From Limnohabitans sp. 15K (GTDB lineage Bacteria; Pseudomonadota; Gammaproteobacteria; Burkholderiales; Burkholderiaceae_C): 64,000 bases of DNA. The position numbers were made by a program, and so were the translations under genes. The notes under the pieces were generated by a model. That model did not search any database. It saw only the letters and a list, made by a program, of their open reading frames with translations, and was not told where the DNA came from. The DNA is taken from contig NZ_NESM01000001.1 of the NCBI RefSeq assembly GCF_002778285.1, forward strand, positions 46,529 to 110,528, written 5' to 3'. Positions 7,247-21,515 of this stretch are shown piece by piece. Numbering within the stretch: the first letter of the stretch is position 1; the number at the start of each line of letters is the position of its first letter.

Positions 7247-10200
7247 TCAGCCCAGCGGTTTGAAAAGTTCGTTCAAATCCGACTCGCCAAACAGCGGCTC
7301 TTTGCGTTGCACTGCGCCCGAATACATGTTTTGCGCCAGTTGGGCTTTGCGCTCTTGCAGGGCCAACATGCGTTCTTCAATTGTGCCTTGGGCCACCAGT
7401 TTGAGCACCCAGACACTTTGCGTTTGACCAATACGGTGGGCACGGTCAGTGGCTTGGTTTTCCACGGCGGGGTTCCACCATGGGTCGTAATGGATGACGG
7501 TGTCGGCCTGAGGCAGGTTCAGACCCACACCACCCGCCTTCAGGCTGATCAGGAACAGCGGAACTTGCCCGCTGGTGAACTGGTCAATGATGGCGTCGCG
7601 GTTTTTGCTTTGGCCCGTGAGCTTGACCCAAGGGATGCCCAGGCGCGGCAGCTCTTGCTCGATCAAGCCCAGCATTTGGGTGAACTGCGAGAACAGCAAA
7701 ATTTTGCGGCCCTCGGCCACCATCTCGGGCAGCATGTCGAGCAACTGCTCCAGCTTGGCCGATTGCTGCACCTGACTGGCCGCGCCCAATTTGAGCAGGC
7801 GCGGGTCGCAACACACTTGGCGCAGCTTGAGCAGCGCATCCAGAATCGTGATTTGCGATTTGGCCAAGCCCTGCGCGTTCAGCGCGTCGCGCACGGTTTT
7901 TTCCATGCCCAAACGGATGGTTTCGTACAGGTCCGCCTGTTGGCCTTGCAGCGGCACAGGCATGAGCGTTTCGATTTTGGGTGGCAACTCGCTGGCCACC
8001 ACGTCTTTGGTGCGGCGCAGCATGAAGGGCGTGATGCGCTTGCGCAGCTGGTCCATTTTTTCGCTGTTGCCTTGGCGCTCGATGGGGTTGCGAAACAACT
8101 CACCAAAGCGTTTTTGGCTGCCCAAAAAGCCCGGCATCAAAAAGTGGAAAAGGCTCCACAGCTCACCCAAGTGGTTTTCCATGGGCGTGCCCGACAGGCA
8201 CAGGCGGTGGCGTGCTGGAATGTCGCCCACGGTTTGCGCGGCGTAGGTGTTGGCGTTTTTGATGTTTTGCGCTTCGTCCAGAACCAACAAGTGCCAGTCG
8301 ATGGCCAGCCAAAGATCACGGTCGCGGTGCAGCAAAGAGTAAGGCGTGAGCACGATGTCAAAACCAATGAGGTCTTGCGCGGTCTCATGCCGCAAGAGGC
8401 CGTGGTGAATGTGGGTGCGCAGACTGGGGCAAAAGCGAGCCGCTTCACGTTGCCAATTGCCCAGCAAGCTCACAGGGGCCACGATCAGCGCAGGCTGCGT
8501 GAGGCGACCGGCTTCCTTTTCGGTCAGGATGTGCGCCAGCGTCTGCAGGGTTTTACCGAGGCCCATGTCGTCGGCCAAAATGCCGGCCAATTGGTGGGTG
8601 CGCAAAAACTGCAACCAATTCAAACCCTGCTGCTGGTAGGGACGCAAAGTGGCTTGCAAGCTGGCAGGCACACTGACTTCGGGCAAGCTTTCCAGGCCCC
8701 GCATTTGTTGCACCAGACCCATCAGGCTTTGGGCACCAGCCCAGGCCACACCTTCACCCAAAGAGGCGGCGGTGCGCAGGGCTTCAAGTCGGGACAGGCG
8801 CAGCTCGTCACCGCTCCAATCATGGCCGCGCTCGGAGACCAACTCCATGAGCGTGGTCAGCCAAGGCTCGATCTTGGCGGTGGGCAGCTTAACAAAGCCG
8901 TCTCCCTGCAAGTCGGGCAGGTACAAAAAAGGCGGCAAGGCGGCCTTCTCACCCTCGGCCGTCGCGCTGCTGATTTTCGCGAGCGTCGTCAAAATGCTGG
9001 GCACCCAAGGCAAGATGTTCACGCGTTTGCCGTCGATGTCCATGCCCAAAGACAGGTCAAACCAGGGCGAAGTTTCTGGCGCTTCATCGTCACTCGACAA
9101 ATCGATGTGCACGTCGTCAGCCTGGCGCAACCAGGGGGTAGCGCCCGATATGAAATTCACGTCCAGACCCGCTTGGCGCAACGACGCAAAGTCGTTTTCG
9201 ATCCACTCCAGCCAGGGCTGCTGCGATTGCTCGGGCGGCAACACCAGCATGTTGGCGTCGAAAGCGACCAGCCCCAGAGCAGCGAGCGTATCCCCAACTT
9301 TTCGCTCAGCGGGTATGTCCCGCAGCAACATGCGCGCCTGTAGGCCCTGCCCCACCAAGACGCGGTGTTGGGAACCCGGCCAAAAGCCGCGGTGTCCGTC
9401 GTAATCAAAGGTCAACTCAGCCATAAACAGGCCTTGCAAACCACGGTCTGCGGGGTGCACGGGTGCGATGTCGAGGATGGCACGGGGCTTGACGTCCCGG
9501 ATTTCGGGCATCTTCTGGATCACGGGCGGCAAAGGCACGGGACCCAAACGCTCCAGCAACTGGTTTTGAAACTTGAACGCCACGCTTTCGGGCAAAACCG
9601 GTGAATTGGACAAAACCTGCAACTCGTTCGCCGAGAGGCCTTGTGTGTCCAAGGGGCCGCAAAGGCCTTGCACCGTGTCCATGAAAAATGGCGGCTGGTT
9701 CAACCCGTACACCACGCCTGGGCGCAGTGCTTGCATGCTCAACTGCCAGCCATCGGGCAAGTTGTCTTGGCCCTTGACCTCGCGCCACGTCCCCACCAAA
9801 GCTTCGGGCGTTTCTTGCCAGCGCAAGGCGATGCCATCGTCGGACACCAATCGTCCGGTTTGGCTGCACAGCTGCAACAACAACTGGCCCGGCATGCCGT
9901 GCAGCTTGACCTCGCTTTGAAAACCGTAAGAGCTGAAACTGCTGGCTGCGGGACAGGCCTTCAACAGGTCAAAAATATCGCGGTCCAGCGGACTGCTGGT
10001 TTGCCAGATCGGGTCGTGCGGCGAAGGTTCGTTGCTCAGCTTTTTGGCTTTGCCCCATTCGCCGTTGCGCTTTTGCGCGGCCCGTTTCACAGCCAAGTGA
10101 AACAAAGGCTTGTACGCGGTTTGAACGACCGACAGGCTGTAGACAAACTGGTCATGGGTGCTGCCGGGCAACGCATAAGCAGCCGGTCCATTGGCGTTTT

Positions 10201-10645
10201 CCAAGCGGGTCAGCCAATCACGCACCTGGTATTCGGCTTGGCTCAGGGCCCGCTCTTTTTCCATTTGCGATCGGCGCTCGAGGACCTCGGCCGAAGGACC
10301 GTCCGGCCCCCAATCGTTGAGCAGGGCCACGCCTTGCATGGAGGCCAAGATGCCCAAAGCCGCACCGTGTTTGCAGTAACGCCCCACCGGACAGGTGCAG
10401 CCGCTGCGCCACTCGCTCAGGTTACCGCCCGCGCTCACGCGCAGTTCGGCATTGACCGAATAGGGGTGTGCATCGTTGCCTTGCACTTGGCCCTGCAAAC
10501 GCCAGCCGTCGCCGTCCGGGGTCAGCTGAGAAGACAAGACTTTGTCTTGCAAATACAAAGTGGTGCCGCGTGACCAGGCACCCTGGTCAAAGTAAAAGGC
10601 CAGTTGCGAAGGCGGAAACCACTGAGCCGGGTTGGTGGACTTCAT
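7247..10645 (-). CDS. SWIM zinc-finger SNF2-family DEAD/DEAH helicase
   Basis: The 1132-residue protein is a double-stranded-DNA translocase of the SNF2/Rad54-like bacterial type. A SWIM zinc finger (CTCPVGRYCKH, about 81-92) lies near the N terminus. A long middle region without clear motifs follows, and then the ATPase core: Walker A DDMGLGKT near 691, DEAQ near 789, SGTPMEN, and the C-terminal helicase motif QATDRAHRIGQ. Bacterial members are linked to recycling RNA polymerase or DNA-repair contexts; the role here is not established. The ATG at 10645 is chosen because it sits 10 bp past the purL stop; upstream in-frame residues would be translated inside purL. Confidence 0.93.
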   Translation of the reverse strand: MKSTNPAQWFPPSQLAFYFDQGAWSRGTTLYLQDKVLSSQLTPDGDGWRLQGQVQGNDAHPYSVNAELRVSAGGNLSEWRSGCTCPVGRYCKHGAALGILASMQGVALLNDWGPDGPSAEVLERRSQMEKERALSQAEYQVRDWLTRLENANGPAAYALPGSTHDQFVYSLSVVQTAYKPLFHLAVKRAAQKRNGEWGKAKKLSNEPSPHDPIWQTSSPLDRDIFDLLKACPAASSFSSYGFQSEVKLHGMPGQLLLQLCSQTGRLVSDDGIALRWQETPEALVGTWREVKGQDNLPDGWQLSMQALRPGVVYGLNQPPFFMDTVQGLCGPLDTQGLSANELQVLSNSPVLPESVAFKFQNQLLERLGPVPLPPVIQKMPEIRDVKPRAILDIAPVHPADRGLQGLFMAELTFDYDGHRGFWPGSQHRVLVGQGLQARMLLRDIPAERKVGDTLAALGLVAFDANMLVLPPEQSQQPWLEWIENDFASLRQAGLDVNFISGATPWLRQADDVHIDLSSDDEAPETSPWFDLSLGMDIDGKRVNILPWVPSILTTLAKISSATAEGEKAALPPFLYLPDLQGDGFVKLPTAKIEPWLTTLMELVSERGHDWSGDELRLSRLEALRTAASLGEGVAWAGAQSLMGLVQQMRGLESLPEVSVPASLQATLRPYQQQGLNWLQFLRTHQLAGILADDMGLGKTLQTLAHILTEKEAGRLTQPALIVAPVSLLGNWQREAARFCPSLRTHIHHGLLRHETAQDLIGFDIVLTPYSLLHRDRDLWLAIDWHLLVLDEAQNIKNANTYAAQTVGDIPARHRLCLSGTPMENHLGELWSLFHFLMPGFLGSQKRFGELFRNPIERQGNSEKMDQLRKRITPFMLRRTKDVVASELPPKIETLMPVPLQGQQADLYETIRLGMEKTVRDALNAQGLAKSQITILDALLKLRQVCCDPRLLKLGAASQVQQSAKLEQLLDMLPEMVAEGRKILLFSQFTQMLGLIEQELPRLGIPWVKLTGQSKNRDAIIDQFTSGQVPLFLISLKAGGVGLNLPQADTVIHYDPWWNPAVENQATDRAHRIGQTQSVWVLKLVAQGTIEERMLALQERKAQLAQNMYSGAVQRKEPLFGESDLNELFKPLG

Positions 10646-10655
10646 GCTTGACAGA

Positions 10656-14663
<4,008 letters not shown>

Positions 14664-14961
14664 GGGGTGGCCTTGTAAAGAGACGGAAAACCGTAACGCC
14701 GGGGCCGCTGACTGGGGCTGGCCGACAAAGGCGATATTTTAACGGGGGAAACCCTGATTTGGAGGCGAGATGGACAGATCGCTGCGCTGCCTTTTATCGC
14801 TGATAAAGAGCGAGAGCAAGAGGTGGCGCAAAGCCACCGGGGGCGATGGTGTCTTTGTAGGAGCCCCGCCCCCGGGGCGATAGGCTGCGTTCCAAAAAGC
14901 CCATCGCGGCGAGGTCGCCGCTCCTACAAAAAAATGGCCTTGCATTTCGCCATGGGCTGCA
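14664..14961. other. Intergenic region between purL and the SAF operon
   Basis: This holds the purL promoter region on the minus strand (an AT-rich TAAAATAT stretch near 14733-14740) and small inverted repeats: TTTATC/GATAAA near 14793 and GGTGGC/GCCACC at 14822-14838. It also contains the BIME listed separately. I see no gene. Confidence 0.5.
14854..14930. repeat. REP pair in head-to-head orientation (BIME)
   Basis: Outer arms TTTGTAGGAGC (14854-14864) and GCTCCTACAAA (14920-14930) are perfect inverts. Each half is itself a REP unit: GTAGGAGCCCCG-CCCCCGGGGCGAT forward (14857-14881), and GTAGGAGCGGCG-ACCTCGCCGCGAT read on the minus strand (14927-14903). The GTAGGAGCgg..ccGCGAT pattern is the REP type known from pseudomonads and relatives, mobilised by RAYT (TnpA-REP) proteins; no RAYT gene lies in this window. 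Confidence 0.85.
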
Positions 14962-16305
14962 TCAACCCAAAACCGAAGTCGCCTCCATCTCGCGCCGGAT
15001 TTTGTAGGCGTGGGTGCTGGTGTCCATGGCCACGTCGTCCCAGGTCAGGCTTTGGCCTTTGGCCACGGGGCGAATGACTTTCACGCCGTGCGCCAGGCCC
15101 AGCGGCACGCCGCCCATGCGCTTGGAAGTGGCCGCTGGCAGCAGCTTGCCCCACACGGTGTAACCGCCCTCGCCGTCCAGCATGTCGCCAGGTTTCAAGT
15201 CGCGCTTGGCCGTGGCCACCACGTCGGCGTTCCAGCCGATGGCCACACCCGTGGGTTCGTTGCGCAAGGCCACACTCGCCACGCTCACGCCCACTTCGAG
15301 GCCAATCAGGTGCCAACGCTTGTAAAGCGTAAAGTAACGGCCCGAGGGGTCGGTGTGCGCGTTGTACTCTTCAAAGCAGTTCTTGATGTAGTCGGTCTCT
15401 GCCTCCACCGTGACCCACACGCCCATGCGGATGTCGTAGGGGATTTTTCGGCCATCGGTCTCTAAACTGGAGATCACCTCCACCATGCCCTTGCGCTCCA
15501 GCACACCGCCTTCCGAGATCGGGCGGGTGACGTAGGGAATGTCTTCCACGCTGGCCGGTGGGTAGAGCAAACCGTTGCTGGGCACACCCAAACCAGTGGC
15601 GTTGGACACTGCCGTGCTTTCAATCGAGGGCTTGGAGCCATCCAGAAAGCTGTTGAACATTTTGGGGTTGAGGCCGCCACGCTCGGCCTGCTCGGGCGTG
15701 AGGCCGTAATAGCCCCACACGGTTTCGGGCGTGGATTCGCTGAAGTGCGGCAGCCACTTGTGGCCCCGGCCTGCGGCCACGACCGGAAAGCCGCAGGTGC
15801 GCGCCCAGTCCACCAAATCGCAAATGAGCGCAGGCTGGTCACCAAAGGCCAGCGAATACACCACGCCCGCCAGTTGGGCGCGGGTGGCCAGCAAGGGGCC
15901 ACAAAACGCGTCGGCCTCCACTGTGACGTTGACCACATGTTTGCGGTTTGCAAAGGCTTCCAAAATGTGGTCCACCGCGTGCAGGGGCGAGCCTGTGCAC
16001 TCGACGACCACGTCCACCGCCGGGTGGCGCACCAAGCTTTGCCAATCGTCGCCCACATGGGTGGTGCCGTTTTTGACCGCGTCATCCAGGCTGCTGGCGG
16101 TCAGGCGCTCGGGGTTCCAGCCCACGCGGGCCAAGTTGGCGCGGGCGCCGTCGGGCGACAGATCGGCAATGCCCACCAAATGCACGCCGGGGGTGCGCGG
16201 AATTTGCGCCAAATACATGGAGCCGAATTTGCCCGCACCGATCAGGCCGATGCGGATGGGGCGGTTTTCTGCCGCACGTTGCAGGAGTTTGGCGTGCAGA
16301 TTCAT
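14962..16305 (-). CDS. NAD(P)-dependent homoserine-dehydrogenase-like protein with C-terminal SAF domain
   Basis: The 447-residue protein has an N-terminal Rossmann fold (RIGLIGAGKFGSMYLAQ, about 20-36) with VVECTGSPLHAVDHI further on. A middle dehydrogenase-like domain follows, and then a C-terminal SAF domain (about 345-430: ATAKRDLKPGDMLDGEGGY and VKVIRPVAKGQSLTWDDV). It fits the family of predicted homoserine dehydrogenases with SAF domains; the substrate is unknown and homoserine itself is unproven. The start at 16305 overlaps the upstream phyH gene by ATGA; a longer frame to 16368 lies inside phyH and is rejected. It is the last gene of a GntR-regulated operon. Confidence 0.85.
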   Translation of the reverse strand: MNLHAKLLQRAAENRPIRIGLIGAGKFGSMYLAQIPRTPGVHLVGIADLSPDGARANLARVGWNPERLTASSLDDAVKNGTTHVGDDWQSLVRHPAVDVVVECTGSPLHAVDHILEAFANRKHVVNVTVEADAFCGPLLATRAQLAGVVYSLAFGDQPALICDLVDWARTCGFPVVAAGRGHKWLPHFSESTPETVWGYYGLTPEQAERGGLNPKMFNSFLDGSKPSIESTAVSNATGLGVPSNGLLYPPASVEDIPYVTRPISEGGVLERKGMVEVISSLETDGRKIPYDIRMGVWVTVEAETDYIKNCFEEYNAHTDPSGRYFTLYKRWHLIGLEVGVSVASVALRNEPTGVAIGWNADVVATAKRDLKPGDMLDGEGGYTVWGKLLPAATSKRMGGVPLGLAHGVKVIRPVAKGQSLTWDDVAMDTSTHAYKIRREMEATSVLG

Positions 16306-17174
16306 GCGGCTTCTTTCAGTTTGTCGAGTGAGGTTTGCAAAGCGCTTTCGGGCATGCCGCTTTTCCAAGGCAGATCGACCGGGTAGCTGTTCACCAAGCA
16401 GTCGTCAGGCAGGCAGCTGATGGGGGTGAAATCGCGGTGCGCGATGTATTCGGGGCGCTTGTGGCGACGGATGTGGTTCGACACGGCGCACAGGCTCAGG
16501 TAAACGCTCACGCGGTTCCAGGGCGAGAGGTTGCTGGCCGAAGCGTGCACCAGGCAGCTGTGGAACAAGATCATCGAGCCCGCAGGGCCCGTGGGGCTGA
16601 CGATGCCGCCTTCTTTGCCACCGGCTCGCTCAACCAGTTGGCTGATCAGGTCGTTGTCCACCGTCCACAGGGGGTAGCTGGTGGTGGAGAGGTCGTGTTT
16701 GGCCTCGACCACGCCTTTTTTGTGGCTGCCGGGGATGAACATCAGCGGCCCATTGAAGGGGTTCACGTCGTCCAGAAAAATGGCCACGTTCATGGCCCGC
16801 TCGGTGGGCATCAGATCGTCGTTCAGCCAAGTGCCGTAATCTTGGTGCCACTGCCACACATCGCCTTCAAAGGCCATCTTGCCGTTGATCTTGAATTGGT
16901 GCATGTACAGCTCTTCGCCAAACAGGTCTTGCACGGGCTCGATCATGCGGGGGTGGCGTGCCAGCTTGGCAAAGGGCTCGCTGTACATGTGGGCGGCAAA
17001 GTTGGTGCGCACGGCGTCGCTGCCTTTTTCGCGCACGTTGTAGGCCTCACGGCGGCTGTACAACTCGGGCACCGCGTCGGTCAGATTTTTGGTTTCTTCG
17101 GGCGTGAAAAGTCCTGGGAAGAACAAATAACCGTCACGGTCAAATTGTTCGATTTGTTCGGGGGTCAGTTTCAT
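16302..17174 (-). CDS. Phytanoyl-CoA dioxygenase (PhyH/EctD-like) family protein
   Basis: The 290-residue Fe(II)/2-oxoglutarate oxygenase has facial-triad candidates H110 and D112 in QWHQDY and H210 in CLVHASASN. R221 in PWNRV, 11 residues later, should bind the 2-oxoglutarate carboxylate; this spacing matches ectoine hydroxylase. The substrate cannot be read from sequence. Its place between a GntR regulator and a SAF-domain dehydrogenase, with ATGA overlaps on both sides, suggests catabolism of a small molecule by hydroxylation followed by oxidation. Confidence 0.9.
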   Translation of the reverse strand: MKLTPEQIEQFDRDGYLFFPGLFTPEETKNLTDAVPELYSRREAYNVREKGSDAVRTNFAAHMYSEPFAKLARHPRMIEPVQDLFGEELYMHQFKINGKMAFEGDVWQWHQDYGTWLNDDLMPTERAMNVAIFLDDVNPFNGPLMFIPGSHKKGVVEAKHDLSTTSYPLWTVDNDLISQLVERAGGKEGGIVSPTGPAGSMILFHSCLVHASASNLSPWNRVSVYLSLCAVSNHIRRHKRPEYIAHRDFTPISCLPDDCLVNSYPVDLPWKSGMPESALQTSLDKLKEAA

Positions 17175-17857
17175 GCTTGTGCTCCTGTTTTGAGGTGTTG
17201 AATTTGTTCGGAAAGTCGGGCTGTGAGTTGCACACTGGCCTCGTAGGCGTGTTGTTGCACCAGGCGCACGGCCAAGTTGGCATCACCAGCGGCAATGGCG
17301 TGCGCAATGGCTTCGTGTTCATCCCACACGGTTTGGCGTTGATGAGAAGACTGCAGCACGGCACCCATGACGCGCTTGAGGTGGTGCCAGTGCAAGTCGA
17401 TGCTTTGCGCGATCAAAGGGTTGCCAGAGGCTTGGTAAATGGCGCGGTGAAAGGCCAGGTCGGCTTGGATCATGGCCTGCACGTCGCGTGTTTGGTTGGC
17501 CTGACGGCCTCGGCTCATCACTGCCGGTTCGAGCTGAACTCGCCGTTCGGCAGCCAATCGCACAGCCAGTGCGTCCAGACTCCCGCGCACTTGGTAAACC
17601 TGCGCAATCCAGTTCACATCGAGTTGCGTGACCTGCACACCTCGACCAGGAGCGTCTTCGACAAAGCCGTCCTTTTTGAGCAAACGCAGGGCCTGCAACA
17701 CCGGTTGGCGCGAAACGGCAAAGCGCTGCGCCAAGTCGTCTTGCGTCAATCGCTCTCCAGGCGCCAAGCTGCCCTCGCTGATGGCATCGAGCAAACGGGC
17801 ATAGATCTGCTCAACGAGATCGGGTGCTGTGGTCAGTTGAAGGGGTGATGGGCTCAT
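17171..17857 (-). CDS. GntR-family regulator, FCD (FadR) subfamily
   Basis: The 228-residue protein has an N-terminal winged helix (about 12-75, with LAPGERLTQDDLAQRFAVSR) and a C-terminal all-helical FCD effector domain (about 90-210), which in the family binds carboxylates through a metal site. The ATG at 17857 is chosen; a longer frame to 17893 would run through the operator. The gene overlaps phyH by ATGA and is probably an autoregulated operon repressor. It is divergent from map. Confidence 0.92.
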   Translation of the reverse strand: MSPSPLQLTTAPDLVEQIYARLLDAISEGSLAPGERLTQDDLAQRFAVSRQPVLQALRLLKKDGFVEDAPGRGVQVTQLDVNWIAQVYQVRGSLDALAVRLAAERRVQLEPAVMSRGRQANQTRDVQAMIQADLAFHRAIYQASGNPLIAQSIDLHWHHLKRVMGAVLQSSHQRQTVWDEHEAIAHAIAAGDANLAVRLVQQHAYEASVQLTARLSEQIQHLKTGAQA

Positions 17858-17860
17858 GTC

Positions 17861-17875
17861 TGTATACAGAATACA
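17861..17875 (-). promoter_or_regulatory. Putative GntR/FCD operator
   Basis: TGTAT-ACAGA-ATACA is a perfect 5+5+5 inverted repeat, three bases upstream of the gntR start codon. It has the TGTAT...ATACA shape typical of FadR-type sites and would cover the promoter/start region of the operon. Confidence 0.65.
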
Positions 17876-17972
17876 AACATTCAAAAGTGGCATGAATGGG
17901 TGTTTACCCTGGATCCTTCAAGCCCCTCACAAAGATCATTGACACCAGTGACACGCCCGCAACGGCCCCAAT

Positions 17973-17980
17973 GGGATAAT
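17973..17980 (+). promoter_or_regulatory. Putative -10 element of map
   Basis: GGGATAAT lies nine bases before the map ATG, the same arrangement as upstream of rlhA and the first chromate transporter gene. No convincing -35 box at 16-18 bp and no clear Shine-Dalgarno sequence is seen. Confidence 0.35.
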
Positions 17981-17989
17981 CTGCCTCCT

Positions 17990-18817
17990 ATGACGATCAC
18001 CCTCAAAACCGCCCAAGACATCGAAGGCATGCGCGTGGCTTGCCGCCTGGCCTCCGAAGTCCTCGACTTCATCACCCCCTTTGTCAAACCGGGCGTCACC
18101 ACCAACGAACTTGACAAACTGTGTCACGACTACATGGTCGACGTTCAGGGCTGCATCCCAGCCCCCTTGAATTACGCACCGGGGGGTTACAAGCCCTACC
18201 CCAAATCGATCTGCACCTCGATCAACCACCAGGTCTGCCACGGCATCCCGAACGACAAACCGCTCAAAAAAGGCGACTCGGTCAACATCGACATCACCAC
18301 CATCAAGGACGGTTGGCACGGTGACACCAGCCGCATGTTCCATGTCGGCGAAGCCTCGATTGCGTCCAAACGCCTGGCCGCCGTCACCTACGAAGCCATG
18401 TGGAAAGGCATTGAGCAGGTCAAACCCGGAGCCCACTTGGGTGACATCGGCCACGCCATTCAGAAATTTGCCGAAGGACTGGGCTTTTCGGTGGTGCGCG
18501 AGTTTTGTGGCCACGGCATTGGCCGGGTCTTTCACGAAGAGCCCCAAGTGCTGCATTACGGCAAACCCGGCACACTCGTTGAGTTGGTCCCAGGCATGGT
18601 GTTCACCATCGAGCCCATGATCAATGCAGGCAAACGCGACATCAAGGAAATGGGCGATGGCTGGACCATCGTGACCAAAGACCATTCGCTTTCGGCCCAG
18701 TGGGAGCACACCGTGGTGGTGACCGAAACCGGCTACGAGGTCTTGACCTTGTCGGCGGGCAGTCCAGACATCCCGTCCTTCATTCAGCCCCTCAGCACCG
18801 ACAAAGCCGCCGCCTGA
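17990..18817 (+). CDS. map: Type I methionine aminopeptidase
   Basis: The enzyme removes the N-terminal methionine from nascent proteins. The 275-residue chain is the pita-bread fold with the expected metal-ligand segments ([37 protein letters not shown] and WEHTVVVTE). The ATG at 17990 begins [15 protein letters not shown], the normal family start; an upstream frame from 17900 is not conserved-looking. GGGATAAT ends nine bases before the ATG. glnD begins two bases after the stop. Confidence 0.97.
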   Translation: MTITLKTAQDIEGMRVACRLASEVLDFITPFVKPGVTTNELDKLCHDYMVDVQGCIPAPLNYAPGGYKPYPKSICTSINHQVCHGIPNDKPLKKGDSVNIDITTIKDGWHGDTSRMFHVGEASIASKRLAAVTYEAMWKGIEQVKPGAHLGDIGHAIQKFAEGLGFSVVREFCGHGIGRVFHEEPQVLHYGKPGTLVELVPGMVFTIEPMINAGKRDIKEMGDGWTIVTKDHSLSAQWEHTVVVTETGYEVLTLSAGSPDIPSFIQPLSTDKAAA

Positions 18818-18818
18818 G

Positions 18819-21485
18819 ATGAACGCTCAGGCCCCATCTGCCCATCCAGCGGTTCATGTGCCCATGGCCGACCTGGCCCAGCTGCGCGAGACTTACAAAT
18901 ACGACAAGGCCACGGTTTTGACCAACCTGGCCCAAAGCGGTGCGGTGGCAAGGGGCCTCAAGCAAACGCTAAGGCAACTGTCCATCCTGGCCGATGGTTT
19001 GCTGATCGAGCTATGGCACAACGCAGGTTTTGCGCCGGATGTGTGTTTGGTGGCCGTAGGGGGTTTCGGTCGCGCCGAGCTGTTTCCTTACTCTGACGTC
19101 GATGTGCTGGTGCTTTTGCCCGACGGCCAGTCGCCCGAAAACTCGCACGCGTTGCAGGCGCAGCTTGAACGCTTCATCGGCAGCTGCTGGGACACGGGTC
19201 TGGAAATCGGCTCCAGCGTCCGCACGTTGAGCGAATGCCTGTCCGAATCGGCCAAAGACATCACGGTGCAGACTTCGCTGCTCGAGTCGCGGCGCGTCAC
19301 GGGCAACACCCGCTTGTTCACCGAGTTTCAAAAGCAATACCAAGCGGCCATGGACCCGCAAGCATTTTTGGTGGCCAAGACGCTGGAAATGCGCCAGCGC
19401 CACACCAAATTTGAAGACACGCCTTATGCCTTGGAACCCAACTGCAAAGAATCGCCCGGCGGGCTTCGTGACTTGCAGGTGATTTTGTGGGTGGCGCGCG
19501 CCGCAGGGCTCGGCCACAGCTGGGATGAGCTGGCCCGGAAAGGCCTGGCCACCCCTTTGGAAGCGCGGCAAATCAAGCGCAATGAAGCCCTGCTGGGCCT
19601 GATTCGCGCACGTCTGCATTTGCAAGCCAAACGCCGCGAAGACCGTTTGGTGTTCGACCTTCAAACCAATGTGGCCGAGTCGTTCGGCTATGCGTCTGAC
19701 GTGACACCTGAAGGCCGCTTGGCCCTGCGTGCCAGCGAAAAGCTGATGCGCCAATACTATTGGGCGGCCAAAGCGGTCACGCAGCTGAATCAAATTTTGC
19801 TGCTCAACATCGAAGACCGCATGCAAGCCGATCGTGGCGAGTCGGTCAGCGATTTCCGTCCTCTGAACGAACGGTTTTTTGAGAAAGCCGGTCTGATCGA
19901 AGTGGCCAGCGACGACCTGTACCAAAAGCACCCGCACGCCATCCTTGAAACCTTTTTGCTGTACCAGGCCACGCCCGGCGTGAAGGGCTTTTCGGCGCGA
20001 ACCCTCAGGGCACTTTACAACGTGCGGGCCATCATGAACGGGCGCTTTCGGGCCGACCCGGTCAACCGCCAAACCTTTTTGCAAATCTTGCAGCAGCCCC
20101 AAGGCATCACACACGCCCTGCGTTTGATGAACGAAACCTCGGTGCTGGGGCGCTACCTGTGGGTTTTCCGGCGCATCGTGGGCCAGATGCAGCACGACCT
20201 GTTTCACGCCTACACGGTCGACCAGCACATCTTGATGGTCCTGCGCAATGTGCGGCGCTTTTTCATGGCCGAGCACACACACGAGTACCCGTTTTGCTCG
20301 CAGTTGGCGAGTGGTTGGGACAAGCCTTGGATCTTGTACACCTCGGCCCTGTTCCATGACATTGCCAAAGGTCGTGGCGGTGACCACTCCAAACTCGGCA
20401 TCGCCGAAGTGCGCACCTTTTGCCGGCAACACGGCGTGGACAAGAGCGATGCCCAATTGATCGAATTTTTGGTGGGCGAACACCTGACCATGAGCCATGT
20501 GGCCCAAAAAGAAGACCTGAGCGATCCGGAAGTCATTGCACGTTTTGCCCTGCGCGTGGGGGATGAACGCCGCCTGACAGCGCTGTACTTGTTGACCGTG
20601 GCCGACATCCGTGGCACCAGCCCCAAAGTGTGGAACGCCTGGAAAGGCAAACTGCTGGAAGATCTGTACAAATCCACCTTGCGCGTGCTGGGTGGCCGTG
20701 CGCCCGACGCCAACGCCGAGGTGGAAGCCCGAAAGCGCGATGCCCTGATCGAACTGGCACGCCACAGCGAACCCTATGAGGGCCAAAAAGCCCTGTGGGA
20801 CACGCTGGACGTGAGCTACTTCATGCGCAACGACGCATCGGACATCGCGTGGCATGCGCGCCAGTTGTCGCGGCATGTGGCCAAGCCCGCCGAAGGCGCA
20901 CCCAAACCCATCGTGCGAGCGCGCATTTCACCCGTGGGTGAAGGCCTGCAAGTGCTGGTCTTCACGCCCGACCAACCCGATTTGTTTGCCCGCATTTGCG
21001 GTCACTTTGACCAATCGGGCTTCAGCATCCAAGACGCCAAGATCCACACCACCCGCACGGGCTGGGCGCTGGACACCTTCCAGATCGTCACACACATGTT
21101 GCCTGAGCATTACCGTGAGCTGCTCAGCATGGTCGAGTCGGGACTGACGCAAACCCTGGAAAAGCAAGGCCCCCTGCCCCCGGCTACCCGAGGCCGGGTG
21201 TCACGCCGCGTGAAAAGCTTCCCGATCACCCCCCGAGTGAGCTTGGAGCCCGACGACAAAGCCCAAAACTGGTTGCTCACCATCTCGGCCAGCGACCGCA
21301 TTGGCCTGCTCTACAGCATCGCCAGTGTCTTGGCTCACCACGGCCTTCATTTGCGACTGGCCAAAATCAGCACCTTGGGTGAACGCGTGGAAGACAGCTT
21401 CTTGATCAGCGGTGCCGAGCTGCAGCAAAACAAAGCGCAAATCGAAATCGAGACGGAGTTGCTGGCGGCGCTGCAGGCGGGGTGA
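18819..21485 (+). CDS. glnD: Bifunctional PII uridylyltransferase/uridylyl-removing enzyme
   Basis: GlnD senses glutamine and adds or removes UMP on PII proteins, setting nitrogen assimilation. The 888-residue chain has the full layout. A nucleotidyltransferase domain ([17 protein letters not shown], about 70-87) comes first, then an HD phosphohydrolase domain ([17 protein letters not shown], about 510-526), and two C-terminal ACT domains (about 705-785 and 815-888). The start is two bases after the map stop, so the two are co-transcribed. Confidence 0.98.
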   Translation: MNAQAPSAHPAVHVPMADLAQLRETYKYDKATVLTNLAQSGAVARGLKQTLRQLSILADGLLIELWHNAGFAPDVCLVAVGGFGRAELFPYSDVDVLVLLPDGQSPENSHALQAQLERFIGSCWDTGLEIGSSVRTLSECLSESAKDITVQTSLLESRRVTGNTRLFTEFQKQYQAAMDPQAFLVAKTLEMRQRHTKFEDTPYALEPNCKESPGGLRDLQVILWVARAAGLGHSWDELARKGLATPLEARQIKRNEALLGLIRARLHLQAKRREDRLVFDLQTNVAESFGYASDVTPEGRLALRASEKLMRQYYWAAKAVTQLNQILLLNIEDRMQADRGESVSDFRPLNERFFEKAGLIEVASDDLYQKHPHAILETFLLYQATPGVKGFSARTLRALYNVRAIMNGRFRADPVNRQTFLQILQQPQGITHALRLMNETSVLGRYLWVFRRIVGQMQHDLFHAYTVDQHILMVLRNVRRFFMAEHTHEYPFCSQLASGWDKPWILYTSALFHDIAKGRGGDHSKLGIAEVRTFCRQHGVDKSDAQLIEFLVGEHLTMSHVAQKEDLSDPEVIARFALRVGDERRLTALYLLTVADIRGTSPKVWNAWKGKLLEDLYKSTLRVLGGRAPDANAEVEARKRDALIELARHSEPYEGQKALWDTLDVSYFMRNDASDIAWHARQLSRHVAKPAEGAPKPIVRARISPVGEGLQVLVFTPDQPDLFARICGHFDQSGFSIQDAKIHTTRTGWALDTFQIVTHMLPEHYRELLSMVESGLTQTLEKQGPLPPATRGRVSRRVKSFPITPRVSLEPDDKAQNWLLTISASDRIGLLYSIASVLAHHGLHLRLAKISTLGERVEDSFLISGAELQQNKAQIEIETELLAALQAG

Positions 21486-21515
21486 TAACCAGTAACCCTC
21501 ACCGAGCCCATGCTT

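Noticed and set aside
7172..9343. 723-codon open frame antisense to the SNF2 helicase gene
   Set aside because: It mirrors the helicase coding strand, has no motifs of its own, and its composition follows the high-GC antisense of a real gene.
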